Source: Porphyra umbilicalis
Lineage: Eukaryota; Rhodophyta; Bangiophyceae; Bangiales; Bangiaceae
DNA: 64,000 bases
Assembly (NCBI GenBank): GCA_002049455.2
Contig: KV918833.1
Coordinates: 62,001 to 126,000, forward strand
Direction: 5' to 3'
Positions 13,057 to 23,519 of this stretch are shown here, in pieces (within the stretch, counting starts at the first letter, position 1; the number at the start of each line of letters is the position of its first letter). The position numbers were made by a program, and so were the translations under genes. The notes under the pieces are model-generated. The model worked only from the letters and a program-made list of their open reading frames with translations, ran no database searches and was not told where the DNA came from.

Positions 13057-15831
13057 ATGGGCAGCGGCTCAAAACGCAAAAGTGGCGCTACTGAGGGGCG
13101 CCACCCGCACGTTTCTCGGGCGCCGCGCATGCAAGTGCCTCCGATGACTGCGGTGGAGCGCGCTGCCGCCCAGGCCACCAATTTAGAATGGGAGCGCAAC
13201 GCTCAGGCCACGATAGAGCGCAACGCAGCAGCTGCCAGGGCCGAGGAGGCGACGCGGCTGGTGGCGTCGGCTTCATCCTCGGGTGCGGCTGAGACGACGG
13301 CTGCGTCGATGCCCGTGCCGCATGCTGGCTTCTCGCAGTCGCAGGGCACGGTCAACAACGAGCTCAACAATGACCGCCTGTCATCCGCCGGTACCGGGGA
13401 GCAGTGGAGTGCGGCGAATCCTGTCGGCGTAGCGGCTGCGTGTGGTGACGGCCCGGCGTTGGGCAGCCTTCCCGTCATCTTGTGGCGTGGTTGCGGTGCT
13501 GCCGACCCGCCGGTGACCGCGACGGCGCCCGAGCAACCGTGGGGTATCCCCAACATGGGGTCTTCAATCCCTGTGGCGCCGTTTTCGGCACCGAACGAGG
13601 TTGGCTGGCAACGTCGCGACGCCTCCGTGGCGGAACGACAGCCCCGCGTGGGCGCAGAGCGCTTCGAGACATCTTCCATCGGGCCACTTCACGTGCATCC
13701 ACCGGCCTTCCAGGCACCCACACCTCTGTTCAACGTCACTCCCGTGTCGCAGATTGTGACAAGCGGCAACAGCGGCCAGCACGGCCCGCATCAGGGCCAG
13801 TACGTGGTCGCCAACATGTACACCAACGCGCTTGCCACGGCAGATTCTCAGCCCCATCCGGGCCGCACGCCGCCGCCACACGAAGAAGGCGGACGCTACA
13901 CGACGGGCCCTCTACCCCCCCCAGTGCATCCTCCAACCCGGCCGCCTGTGACCCCGCTGTCGTCTCCTACGTTGTCAACATGCGATCGGGCGGGATCCGG
14001 GGCACAGGCACCACCGCGTTCCATGTGTGCTTCTCCGTCACCATTGAGTGCTACTGCACCTCCCTGCTCGCCAACTGCCTTTGGACGTGAGGCCGACTCG
14101 CCGCCTGTGTGGCCGCCGGTAGCCATTCCTCCTCGGCGATTGACGGCGTCAGTAACTGCGGCCGGCACTGGCCAACGTGCATCTGCTGTGGTGCGCCCTG
14201 CTAGGGCTGGCTCGCAGACGCCGTCGTCCCGCGCGCCTTCAAAGCGGCCCCTCGCGCCCGCCAAGGACAACCGCGATCCTTCCTCCAAGAGATGGAAGAA
14301 CGCGCTCACGCTCAAGGCTACGACCAGAGTCGTCAAGTCGGCGGCGATGCTGGCCGCCCGCACCGGCCCGCAGATGGTCGCGGCGGCGACTAACACTGCC
14401 ACGACGCCCGGTGGCGCCTCAATGGCCGGCGGCAAGAGCCCCCCGGCTTTGTCGCGTGCCGATGATGCGGTGGCGAAGGCGGTGATTGACGCCATGCAGC
14501 CCCTGTGCCGGCAGCTCGCCGAAGCGGCAGAAGAGATCCAGCGACTGCGCGAGGACTTGAGCAGACTTGCTGCCAAGGTACATGGCCAGGGTGTGGGCCA
14601 AGAGCACGCGGTTCGAGCCATCGTCAAGATCCGCGACGAGAACAAGTCCAACGCGTCGACCAAGGAGGGCCACGGCATCAAGGTGAAGACCGAGGTCCCT
14701 TTCTCGGAGAGGTCTCCCGCGGACAAGCTCGCCATCGCGGCGAGGAATGACGCCGAGATGGGGGCGGTGAGAGCCGAGGCGCGTGAGGTCCACATTGGCA
14801 GGGCCGCCAAGACCAACAAGAGTGAGCTGGTTCTTGCCAACGCGGACGAGGCCCTGCAAGTGCTCTACGAGGTCGCCGCCCGGGTGCGCGGCGTGGACCT
14901 CAAGGCGGCAGAGGTCTTCATACACAGCTCTCGCTTTTTGCCGACCGCCAAGGTGGACTCAAAGACGGGCATCAAGGCCAAGCCGAAGAAGATGACGGAG
15001 CCACTCAATCAGGTTGTGCCGCACCTCGTGGACAAGTTCAAGCTGTGGTCGCTGCCCGCGTTCTGGGACGTCCTCCAAGTTGTCACCCCGTTTGACGCCG
15101 AGACCTCCATGCGTTCGCTGAGTGACAAAGAGTTTTTGACCTCCGACAAGGGTCAGGAGGGCATCATCGCGATGGCGAAGGCTTTCTTCAGAAGCGTTGG
15201 ATCCCACCACCGCATCTTCAAGAAGTCCGGGGCGGGCGGCGGCGAGTACGTCGAGATGACGGTTGGCCACTACATGCTGTTTGGGAGCTTCGTTCGCCAC
15301 GAGCTCATGATATGGGCTGGCCACCGCAGGCGCAAGCACCCGGGGGGAGCCGGCACGATCAGGCGATGGGTCGTTGAGGCCGGCGCTGTCAAGGACTGGC
15401 TACCCCGCGATGACCGCATTGCCGGTGGCATGCGCCTAGTTGACGGCGCCGCGTCGCGCGCCTACTTATACGAGATGGCCTCCGGGCTTCCGGCGCGGGA
15501 TCCGGCGGATATTGTCAACGACAACGGCAGCGAGAAGCAGCCTTCATCGGGCTCGGGGAGCGGTGGCAGCACGACCCTGTCGCCTACATGTGTCGACGTC
15601 GATGACGACACGGAGCGGGGCGCTGGTGCATCGCTGGCGTCACGGGTGGCAGCGAGCACAATGTATGGCACTGGTGGTCGCCCTGCTTCCTCTGTTGCAC
15701 CTGCCCATGTCGACGAGTATGCTGATGCAAACCTGCCGTCGACGAGTGTGTCGGACGTTCCGCAACAGGGGACTAGCGGTGGCCACAAGCCGAACGTCGC
15801 CCGCACGACTACTCGGAGTGTCTGGCTTTAG
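13057..15831 (+). CDS. Unknown 924-aa protein, transposon-like context
   Basis: No family recognised. The ATG at 13057 is preferred because the frame upstream has only a non-ATG start and the first residues are a basic KRK cluster. The N-terminal half is low-complexity (Ala, Pro, Ser, Thr) with a short QAT/ERNA repeat. The middle has a predicted coiled coil (CRQLAEAAEEIQRLREDLSR, coded near 14.5 kb). The C-terminal third (14.6-15.5 kb) is compact and globular, rich in Lys, Phe and Trp (FKLWSLPAFWDVLQ, VGHYMLFGSFVRHELMIWAG), then an acidic Ser-rich tail. It is uninterrupted, has strong codon bias and lies 4.1 kb upstream of a same-strand ORF with a Ulp1-like domain. It may be a DNA-binding or structural partner encoded by the same mobile element, but that is inference. 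Confidence 0.6.
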   Translation: MGSGSKRKSGATEGRHPHVSRAPRMQVPPMTAVERAAAQATNLEWERNAQATIERNAAAARAEEATRLVASASSSGAAETTAASMPVPHAGFSQSQGTVNNELNNDRLSSAGTGEQWSAANPVGVAAACGDGPALGSLPVILWRGCGAADPPVTATAPEQPWGIPNMGSSIPVAPFSAPNEVGWQRRDASVAERQPRVGAERFETSSIGPLHVHPPAFQAPTPLFNVTPVSQIVTSGNSGQHGPHQGQYVVANMYTNALATADSQPHPGRTPPPHEEGGRYTTGPLPPPVHPPTRPPVTPLSSPTLSTCDRAGSGAQAPPRSMCASPSPLSATAPPCSPTAFGREADSPPVWPPVAIPPRRLTASVTAAGTGQRASAVVRPARAGSQTPSSRAPSKRPLAPAKDNRDPSSKRWKNALTLKATTRVVKSAAMLAARTGPQMVAAATNTATTPGGASMAGGKSPPALSRADDAVAKAVIDAMQPLCRQLAEAAEEIQRLREDLSRLAAKVHGQGVGQEHAVRAIVKIRDENKSNASTKEGHGIKVKTEVPFSERSPADKLAIAARNDAEMGAVRAEAREVHIGRAAKTNKSELVLANADEALQVLYEVAARVRGVDLKAAEVFIHSSRFLPTAKVDSKTGIKAKPKKMTEPLNQVVPHLVDKFKLWSLPAFWDVLQVVTPFDAETSMRSLSDKEFLTSDKGQEGIIAMAKAFFRSVGSHHRIFKKSGAGGGEYVEMTVGHYMLFGSFVRHELMIWAGHRRRKHPGGAGTIRRWVVEAGAVKDWLPRDDRIAGGMRLVDGAASRAYLYEMASGLPARDPADIVNDNGSEKQPSSGSGSGGSTTLSPTCVDVDDDTERGAGASLASRVAASTMYGTGGRPASSVAPAHVDEYADANLPSTSVSDVPQQGTSGGHKPNVARTTTRSVWL

Positions 15832-16485
15832 ACTCCCACGGCGCAACTGTCGTGCACAGGTGACGATGAGGAGGAAGAAGGGTACAATGAGGGCGGTGAT
15901 GAGGGCGTGCGCCGCGGGGGTGGCCGACGTGCATCTGAGGATGGCTCCGACGTTGGCGACGACTCGGGGGGGGAAGGGGGCTCGTCCGAGGACGACACGG
16001 AGGCTGTGTGACTGCGAACGAACCCGACGAGTGTGGTCCCGCGTGGAGGACCAATCGAGCACTTCGTGTGGTTCTGTGTTCGACAAAGTCTCACTTGCTT
16101 GCTTTCTCGTGCGATAGTGTTGTACCGCGTCCAGTTGTTGTGTCCATCTCAATCGGTGCCACGAGCGCGGCGTCTATGCTGCTTGTTTCCTGCGTCTTCG
16201 TGACGTATGTACTGTCCTTCGCTGAACCACAATGCCCCAGGCTAAGGAGAGGTCTGTTGGCACAACGATTGCTCCATGATGGGGCCCACTGCACAAACAC
16301 GACCAGCCTCGCAGCCGAGAAATAGAGGCACCAGAGACACCGGCACGCACTGCTACTGTCGGTTCAATCAATGCTCCGATGCGCGTCCTCATTGGACATT
16401 GAAATGGAAGTAGGACAAAGCTGTCATTGGTGCGCTCTGGAATCTCAATGACGACTCTCGCGATTCACGCAGGCTCTGCCGCGAT

Positions 16486-16575
16486 GGAACAACGTCCATC
16501 GAGTGCCGAAGTCTCCATCGCGACGAACTCCCATCCCAATCCCATCGAGAACCCCTCAGGATGGCTCAATGTCGG
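16486..16575. repeat. CCATCG-rich dispersed repeat, copy 4
   Basis: GATGGAACAACGTCCATCG, TCTCCATCGCG, CCCATCCCAATCCCATCGAG and GGATGGCTC follow each other within 90 bp. The word density matches the other copies. Confidence 0.4.
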
Positions 16576-18039
16576 CCACATCCTGTGCCATCGACAAATG
16601 CTCAGGATGTGGATCTGCGCCTAAAGTGACGATGTAGCCCGATGCTTGCTCGATGTGACTTCACTGCGGGTCGGTATTTCATCGCCGGGATAGTTCTAAA
16701 TTTGCCGGCTTGTCAATCTATAACGAGTAGACGCGAAAGAATGTTTTGAGATAGCCATGCAAAGCTCCTGTGAGATGGCCTCAGCATGATTCGGAGGATC
16801 ATGTGCACAACAGTTCCGTGGATCAGCGAAAATCCTACATTTCGGATTGCCTGATTCTCGAGTGACCTCTGTGATCCGGCAGTTCATCACTACAGTTCTG
16901 GACTCGTTCAACGGATCATCTTCGGGACTGACTCTGGGATCGTTCCAGAAACAGTGTCATCCTGACCCACAGACCATCTCGGGGACCGTTATTCGAAAAA
17001 AATGTGAGGACTTGTTCAACTGATAGTCTGACTGCCTCTTCCGCAAACAAAATGTCTGCCTGTACCGTCAACAGTGTGAACAAAATCCTTTCGACACTCT
17101 CTCCATTCAGACCAATGCCCATCGTGGAATCTGCCATGTCACTCATGCGCTTGAGTCTCTGGTGCGAGTGCTTCTGATATGTATTGAGTCGGGGGATTGC
17201 GAGTATTGAACCGGGGGATTGCGAGTTCGGGACGTGCTGAGTTACGACGATAGGGGACGAGATTGCCACTGAGCTGAGGACGAATTTTCTGCGCGTGCGG
17301 GAGACCCAATCATTCATAAATCGGGACTGGGTGCGTCCGGGACTTCACGGTATTCTCGATGTGCGAGCCGACGCATGTTTACCCAGTTCCCATCCCCTCT
17401 GCGCCGGGAAACAGCGTGTCGGTCGCACGACTACCAAGTCACATTGAGGCTCCCTCTGCACACGTTTCGTGGCCCAGGAGCGACGCCCCATGGGCAGGTC
17501 TTGCTCTCTGATCGGCTTCGGCAGACCCTCCTCACGACGTCACTCGAAGTAGTCCAGGCAATCATCTACGATCGAGTCCTTGAGACGGGAATCTAGATCA
17601 ATCTTGCGCACTCGTTCACTCAATCTATGACGACGGTCCCCAGGATGATTGTACTCCGACGCCAGGACAGTCCTGAGCACGATCCTCAGGATGATCTTAC
17701 TCCCACTTCAGGACAGTTCTCAGCACAATACGCAGAACAATCAGAACCAGCGAATCGGAATGATCTTTCATGAGCTTGGGGCAGCAACTTCGCCGGACAA
17801 TTGCCAAATCTGCAGGTGCTGGTGTGAGGATGATTCCCACTGAATATCGGTGCAGATCGTCTTCGAGCACTTCTGAACTCCACTGCGGGCTTTGTCTCCA
17901 AGATCTACAGAAAGTGGGCATAATTTGATCGCATGATCAATGTGCGACAGTTCTGCGAACCGTCGGTGGGCGAGTTCGAATCTGGCAGTTCTCAGTTTTA
18001 GGGAATCGGGGACAAAACGCTGTGTTCCTGCCGGGCCGA

Positions 18040-18180
18040 CAATAGGCCCCCACCAGTCGCCCAAGCCCATCGAATCGGCGTTTCGACGCGGCCGGATGGG
18101 ACCCGATGAGGCCCATCGCGCACCCACCGGTCGCCCACCGAACAGTGGTTCCGATGGGCGTTCTCACGAGCCCCGCTCGG
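18040..18180. repeat. CCATCG-rich dispersed repeat, copy 5
   Basis: GCCCATCGAATCGGCG, CCCGATGAGGCCCATCGCG and CCGATGGGCG fall within 140 bp, together with a repeated CCACC(A/G)GTCGCCCA motif (about 18048 and 18124). Confidence 0.4.
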
Positions 18181-19149
18181 AGTTCCGGGCCGAACAGCCG
18201 ACAGCCGAGGCTCGTCATGCAAGGGTGCTGATGTAAAGCATGCCACGTGTGAAGATAAGGACCAGGACGAAGGCGAGTTCTCATCAAACATTGTGTCTTT
18301 GGCTGCCAAATGCACTGGCCTGGGTTCGACGCCTTGAACGGACTCATCGTCTGATCGCCGTGTGACCGTCTTGCCTCTCGTCTGCGATCCACATGGGCAC
18401 CCTCACCACTTGCCCCGACCCCTCGTCCCTCCCGCTCCCCTACCAGACCACCGATGCGAGCGGCTCGCTGCTTACCACCGTCTCCACCGCCGCCACTGGC
18501 ACGACGGTCATCAACCAAACAGCGGGGGGGGGGGGGGTGATGGGGGGGGGTCCGCGGCACCCTCGTCCTCTTTGTGCACGTGTGAGGAGGGGGGGTGGGG
18601 CGGGGGGCAGTGGTGCTGCCGCCGCCGCCACCGTGGCGGTGGGGACGCCGCCGTGGCTGACGGAACCGACCCGACGCCGTCGGCCGCGTCGGCCGCGCGT
18701 TCCGACTTGCGTCCGTGCGCGTGGCGGTGCTGTTGCGTTTTTTGCGTTTATTTTTTTTTGCTTGTCGTCCCGTTGCCGTCTGACTCGGCGGCTGTACGAC
18801 TTTTTTCCCGTTCGGCGCGCCCGCGCGCGCGCCGCTTGGCCGGGAGGCGGCGGTCGGTCGGGCGGCGGCGTGCCGCCGGCGCGGGGGGGATGCCGCGCCG
18901 TCTGCGACGCTGTCACGCGGGGGGGCGCCGCGGCCGGGTCGCCGCGGCAGGGGGTGCCGCCCGTGGGGGCTCTCCGCCGCTGTCTCTGTGGCCCTCGAGG
19001 CGAAGATGATATGCGTACCACCACCCGCTGACGCCGTCGACTGGGGCGCGCCCGCCATCGTGCTTTTCGACACGGGCGCCCCGCCCCTCCGCCGTATTTT
19101 GAATACCGTGTTCGTTTTGGTTGTCGGCAAACACTCCACCACAGAGCAT

Positions 19150-19290
19150 CGAAAAGCACTCCCAACATTATAGGCCGTTTCCGACATCCAGAAGGGGTTG
19201 AAGCGATCCGCATTACCCCCCTCTATTGCCCATTCAGACGTCGCTCGGTCTCGATACTTGAAGCGATTGTGGCTCATGCGCTCCTCGCTC
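19150..19290 (-). repeat. Relic shared with 41.8 kb (ADRFNPFW motif)
   Basis: The minus strand encodes GGNADRFNPFW followed by AYNV. A plus-strand copy at 41815-41895 encodes GGDADRFNPFW followed by AYNV. Nucleotide identity is high over about 60 bp (GCGGATCGCTTCAACCCCTT in both). Conserved translation in both suggests a fragment of a former mobile-element ORF. The family is unknown. Confidence 0.5.
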
Positions 19291-19979
19291 ATCATCCCTC
19301 GAACCTCATGGTCTACTTCTGGTTCCATAGAGGGTCACTTTGGGTACATCGCAGGTACTGATCAGCGCATGTTCGGCCCGCCATGCGGCACCCCTGGCCC
19401 GCGGTTCTTGGCGCGGCCCCGCCCGGGTGCATTGGCGATACTCGCCGCTACGGGGCGCGAGCGCGATGCGCACCCATAGCTCGTCGTGCGCTTCTCGCCC
19501 GCCTTCTTGCGGGCTTACGGACCGGTGCCGCACCCTGCCGTAGCTCTGTAGTTGCTGACGCGCGCTGGGGGGCGGGGTGGAGGAGGCAGCATGCGCTTCC
19601 GGGGGTGGCCGCACCACGCCCGCGGCGGGTGCCCCCTGGTTGTGGGGGCCGCTATTTGGGACGGGCGGCCTGGTGGGCGTTACCACACCGGGCAATGCGC
19701 GTCGGCCTAGTACGGGCGTCAGTGGTGCGCTGCGGTACGTTTGTGGCGAGGTCTGCGGCGTGACCCGGGGCGATCTGGTCACAGCCGGACAGTGGCGGTG
19801 GTAGGGAGGCGTGGGGCAGGCCTGCGTCAGTCTTTGGCTCGCAGGACCCCACTGGGCTGCAGGGGTGGTCGCGCGCGCCGCACGGAGCCTACGGCCTTGG
19901 CAGCCAGGGGGATGAGCCGCTCCTACCGACTGTTTCTTCAACGTCGCTGCCGACGGCGGCGCTGGAATTGGCGCCTGGG

Positions 19980-22352
19980 ATGGTGGCGGCGGCGCCGGTG
20001 TGCGGGCCTCTGGGTGTTGGAGTTGAGCGTGCGGTTGGCCCCGCGCCTACACTACTCCCCCAACCCCCCTTGTATCCCCCTCTTTCTGCCACTGGACCCC
20101 CCCCTCATTCATTGCAGTACTCGGGGGGGCTATCGAGGGCAGCGGGAGCCGGCATAGGAGCTGGCCGAGACGGTTCTGGGCCCGGCGGTGGCGGCCGAGA
20201 TGGGCAAGGACGCGACGGGATCGAGCAAGACCCGGTCGGCGGCGGTGGGGACGCGGCCTCCTCCGACTCAGCGGCGTACCCGCTGATCAAGACGCACACA
20301 TGCGGCACCATCGCCGCTGTTGCTGGTGGGGTGCAGGGCACCAAAGAGATGGCGACGGCCGACCTCAAAAAGCTTCTCGCCCGTGTGGGGCTCGACGATG
20401 TCCGTGACATTACGTCCGATGACGTGTCGGACCTGTTTACGGCGGCCAGCCGCTTGATGCGGCTGCGCGCCGACTCCAAGCCGTTCTCTTGGGCGTTGTG
20501 CTGCTCATTGGAGCTGTTTGGAAACAAGTGGATGACGCCGGCGTTGGCGGTAGCCGTCGACGGCTCACACTACCTGCCCTTAACCCACCCGTCGTCGAGG
20601 GGGCACGGCACGGACAGGAAGCGGTTGGTGCTGTGCGTGGCGGTCCACGTCTCGCCCTTTTGGGCCAAGGTGTTTGAGGTCCACTTTGCCGCGTCGCATG
20701 CGAGCTGGCGCAAGAAGCGGTACCGTCCCAAGCACCCGTTTGAGGGCGCGGAGAACATGTGCGGCAAGACAACCAAGAAGCAGCGCCGGGCAACCAACGA
20801 GACGGCGGCGGTGAAAAAGGCACGCACCGAGGCGGCTACCTCCGCGCGCCTGCGCAAGGCGCAATCCAAGGCGACAAAGAGGGTCGCTGCCGCGCGAGCC
20901 GCGATAGCCGCGCGTGCCGCCAAGGCGGCCACGAAGGCCGCAGCGACAAGAGCCTCCGCGGCGCGTACGGCGACCAAGGCCGGTGCTCCTCCTCCGCTCG
21001 CTCCTCCGCCGAATGGCCGGCCTCGTGCCTTCCCAGAACCTCAAGGCGCCCGACCGGGCGGCGCTAGTTTGGGACTTGGTGGTGGTGCGGCTGGGGACAG
21101 TGGAGGCCAGACAACCTACGCGTTTCGTACGCCTGACGCACTGTGGGCGCTGGAACGAACCGCCGCCGTGACGCGCATGCACGACGTGTGGACGCGGCAG
21201 GCGGTACCGGTTCTTCCCGCCACCACGGTCTTCTCCGTGGTGCTTCTCTCTGGCCCCCCTCTTGCTGCCGCCGTTTGGGCGAGCACCAAAGTGCATGTGG
21301 TCCTTCCCCGCGCGCTGCTCAAGAACGCGTTTGCGGCTTTTACCACCGCCGCGCGCAGCGGCAGTGGCGTCCCCGACGGGCACGAGTTGGCGGTGCGTCT
21401 CGGCAACCACGAGCCTGTTTACGAATTTGAGGCGACGCTCGACCAGATGAGCTCGGTATTGGCCTTCAACGAGGGCATTATGTCGTCGGCCAATTTTGCG
21501 CGCTGGATGCAAGGGCTCGCGGCGACCGACCCGCACCTGCCGGCACCGCTCAACTTTTGGTCGTGCGAGTCAGTGGCCATCTCGTGGATGGTCGATCAAG
21601 TGCGCGACAAGATTGCAGGCCGGTTGCTCGGCGACTGCGTGTGCTCGGTGCCTCCCGTACTCCATGGGTCGGCGCCCACTGAGAAGGGGACAGGTGCGTT
21701 TTCTGGCTACGCGGTCAGCGTGCGCGACGTTTGCGACGCCGGCCAGCGGGAGTGGATCACCAACGCGCTGCTGAATGCGGGCTTGGCGGGGGTCCAGAGC
21801 AGGTGCGACGCCGGGTCTGTGCCGATCGGCGTCCTCTCCTCTTCACAGTCGGCATCCTTCACGCACATTGGGGGAAGGTGGGTAAGCCTGGAGAGTGCTG
21901 TCCCTTGTGTGCTCGAAGTGCTTGACTCGTGGAGCGCATCCGTCACGCGGTTTGTAATGGTTTTGATTGTGGAAAACTGCCATTGGATGTCTGCTGCTAT
22001 ATCTTTGTTGACGGGACAAGTGATTCTATATGAATCTTTAGGCGGGCCATCTCCGGCCAAGACGCACATCACGTCCCGCCTCCACCTCTTTGCGCGGTAC
22101 GCTGAGGTGCGGTGGCGAACCACGCACCCGGACGCAGCTGTGGGTGCGATTGAGTGGCAGTGTGAGGAGGTCAGCACGCCACGGCAGGTGAACGGCTACA
22201 ACTGCGGGTTGTTCGCCGTCGCGATCATCTGGTGCTTTGCCTTTGGGCTGGACATGACGACATTCCCGGTGGACGGTGACCAGCTGCGTCTCTCTTTGAT
22301 TTATTATGTATTGATGTCTGGCGCTGCACGGGAGGAGACGCAGCGAGCTTGA
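19980..22352 (+). CDS. Ulp1-like (C48) cysteine protease-domain protein
   Basis: About 790 aa. The C-terminal ~150 residues match the Ulp1/SENP C48 fold, which cleaves SUMO-type isopeptide bonds and is often carried by DNA transposons. Visible residues are NCHW (catalytic His, near 21980), LYESLGG where the family usually has D rather than E, and QVNGYNCG (oxyanion Gln and nucleophile Cys, near 22190-22207). The N-terminal 130 residues are Gly/Pro/Ala-rich. A conserved-looking segment follows (20.4-20.7 kb: SWALCCSLELFGNKW, VAVHVSPFW), then a Lys/Ala-rich basic stretch (20.75-20.98 kb) like a nuclear or DNA-binding linker. The first ATG of the frame is at 19980; ATG 20349 is an alternative if the low-complexity N-terminus is not translated. 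The frame is open to a TGA. The strand matches the unknown ORF at 13057-15831. Confidence 0.7.
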   Translation: MVAAAPVCGPLGVGVERAVGPAPTLLPQPPLYPPLSATGPPPHSLQYSGGLSRAAGAGIGAGRDGSGPGGGGRDGQGRDGIEQDPVGGGGDAASSDSAAYPLIKTHTCGTIAAVAGGVQGTKEMATADLKKLLARVGLDDVRDITSDDVSDLFTAASRLMRLRADSKPFSWALCCSLELFGNKWMTPALAVAVDGSHYLPLTHPSSRGHGTDRKRLVLCVAVHVSPFWAKVFEVHFAASHASWRKKRYRPKHPFEGAENMCGKTTKKQRRATNETAAVKKARTEAATSARLRKAQSKATKRVAAARAAIAARAAKAATKAAATRASAARTATKAGAPPPLAPPPNGRPRAFPEPQGARPGGASLGLGGGAAGDSGGQTTYAFRTPDALWALERTAAVTRMHDVWTRQAVPVLPATTVFSVVLLSGPPLAAAVWASTKVHVVLPRALLKNAFAAFTTAARSGSGVPDGHELAVRLGNHEPVYEFEATLDQMSSVLAFNEGIMSSANFARWMQGLAATDPHLPAPLNFWSCESVAISWMVDQVRDKIAGRLLGDCVCSVPPVLHGSAPTEKGTGAFSGYAVSVRDVCDAGQREWITNALLNAGLAGVQSRCDAGSVPIGVLSSSQSASFTHIGGRWVSLESAVPCVLEVLDSWSASVTRFVMVLIVENCHWMSAAISLLTGQVILYESLGGPSPAKTHITSRLHLFARYAEVRWRTTHPDAAVGAIEWQCEEVSTPRQVNGYNCGLFAVAIIWCFAFGLDMTTFPVDGDQLRLSLIYYVLMSGAAREETQRA

Positions 22353-22794
22353 CGTCGGTGGATGTGGCGTGCACTGCTTTGTTTTTATCTATTTGTCCGG
22401 ACATGCTCTCCTCCCGCATATTCACATTTCTAGTGAGCGACCGAAAGCTAGTGCAGCAGCCAGCCGACGAGCAGTGGGCTGCTCTGCTTCCTCTGGCCGG
22501 CTGCAACAAAGGGCTGCCGCCGGTGGCCGCCACAGCCACTCCGGTCACCGCGCCACCATCTGAGCGGGGGACCGCAGCAGCCAGCGCGAGGACGACCAGA
22601 GAGCGATGTATCTTTCCAAAGCGACATCAGGAGCCGGCGTTGGCCACCTCATAGGCATCGAGCTCGCCGCCACGCCAGTGGCTGCGGGCACAACGATACG
22701 AGCAGCTCAGCGTTGATCGATTGTGCTGCTGTTCGCTGAATCCTTACCTGCTGAGAAAACAAAATCACATATTGTATCAGATTGACCAGTGCAA
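22353..22794. other. Gap between Ulp1-like ORF and repeat copy A
   Basis: No gene recognised. It is moderate GC and probably the 3' flank of the Ulp1-like gene. No terminal repeat or poly-A signal was identified with confidence. Confidence 0.5.
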
Positions 22795-23519
22795 TTCCCT
22801 GGCCTTTAGGACAGGGTGCTCTCAAAGTGTAGTGATGCACACATTTACTTAGATAAAGGGACTTGATCTCTGTTTCAGAGGTGGCAGTCTGCATTCGTGT
22901 CCTCAGGGATCTGAGGGCGTGTCAGCGTTGGAAGGGTCGCGATGACGCTAAAAAGCGAATAGAGTTACGTGGCTGAGAAGGACTCTCCTGCCACCAGGGT
23001 CACAGGGCCCAGACGGCGTCTGCCCCTCTGCCCCCCTCCACCGCCCCGAATTGCGCGCGGCGACCGCGCGCAGCGACTTTCGAGGTTCGACGCGCCCACG
23101 ATGACCCGCGGGTGATCGTGCCTGCGCGCCGTCTTCTGTTGCGGCGGCGCGTCGGCGGCAACCGCGGTTGCTGACGCCACCTAGCGGCGCGGTTGGAGGC
23201 GCCCCATCGCGCGGCGATCAGTCCCACCCGCCCGCCCGTGCGCCGTGTCGGCCGCCCTGCCCGCCGTGCCCAGGTGCGCTGCGCGGCGGAGTGACAGCCC
23301 CTCCTGTGGGCGTCGCGCGACGCCGGCGGGCCGCCGCCGCTGCGGTGGCGGCGGCGGCACCCCTTTCCCCGCCCCACATTCTCCCCGCCACGGCAGCGTG
23401 GCTGTACGTGCCCCCGTGCGCGCTCGCGGCTATGTAGCCGGCCGGCGTGCCCGGTGTCGATGCGTCGCCGAGCGCGCCACCGCCCTAAAGGACAGGGTCT
23501 TGCACGCACGTGCCTGGAA
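22795..23519 (+). mobile_element. ~725-bp non-autonomous repeat, copy A
   Basis: The ends begin TTCCCTGGCC and finish CCTGGAA, giving only a very short inverted terminus. AGGACAGGGT occurs near both ends in direct orientation. The interior is GC-rich with no coding family. The same sequence occurs inverted at 50658-51375 and as an internal-deletion derivative at 49692-49979, which defines the unit boundaries. Class unknown; probably a non-autonomous DNA element. Confidence 0.7.

Larger units (their letters stand above)
15832..19979. other. Long gap: CCATCG repeats and poly-G-rich low complexity
   Basis: No gene recognised. 16.4-18.3 kb has lower GC than its surroundings, with CCATCG-rich clusters at both ends. 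18.36-19.0 kb is low complexity with G runs at about 18523-18550. A short relic shared with 41.8 kb sits at 19.15-19.29 kb. The minus-strand frame across 17937-19328 is mostly Arg/Pro low complexity and is not accepted as a gene. Confidence 0.5.

Noticed and set aside
17937-19328. 463-codon minus-strand ORF
   Set aside because: Only the first ~50 codons (relic) look coding; the rest is GC-rich low complexity with poly-G.
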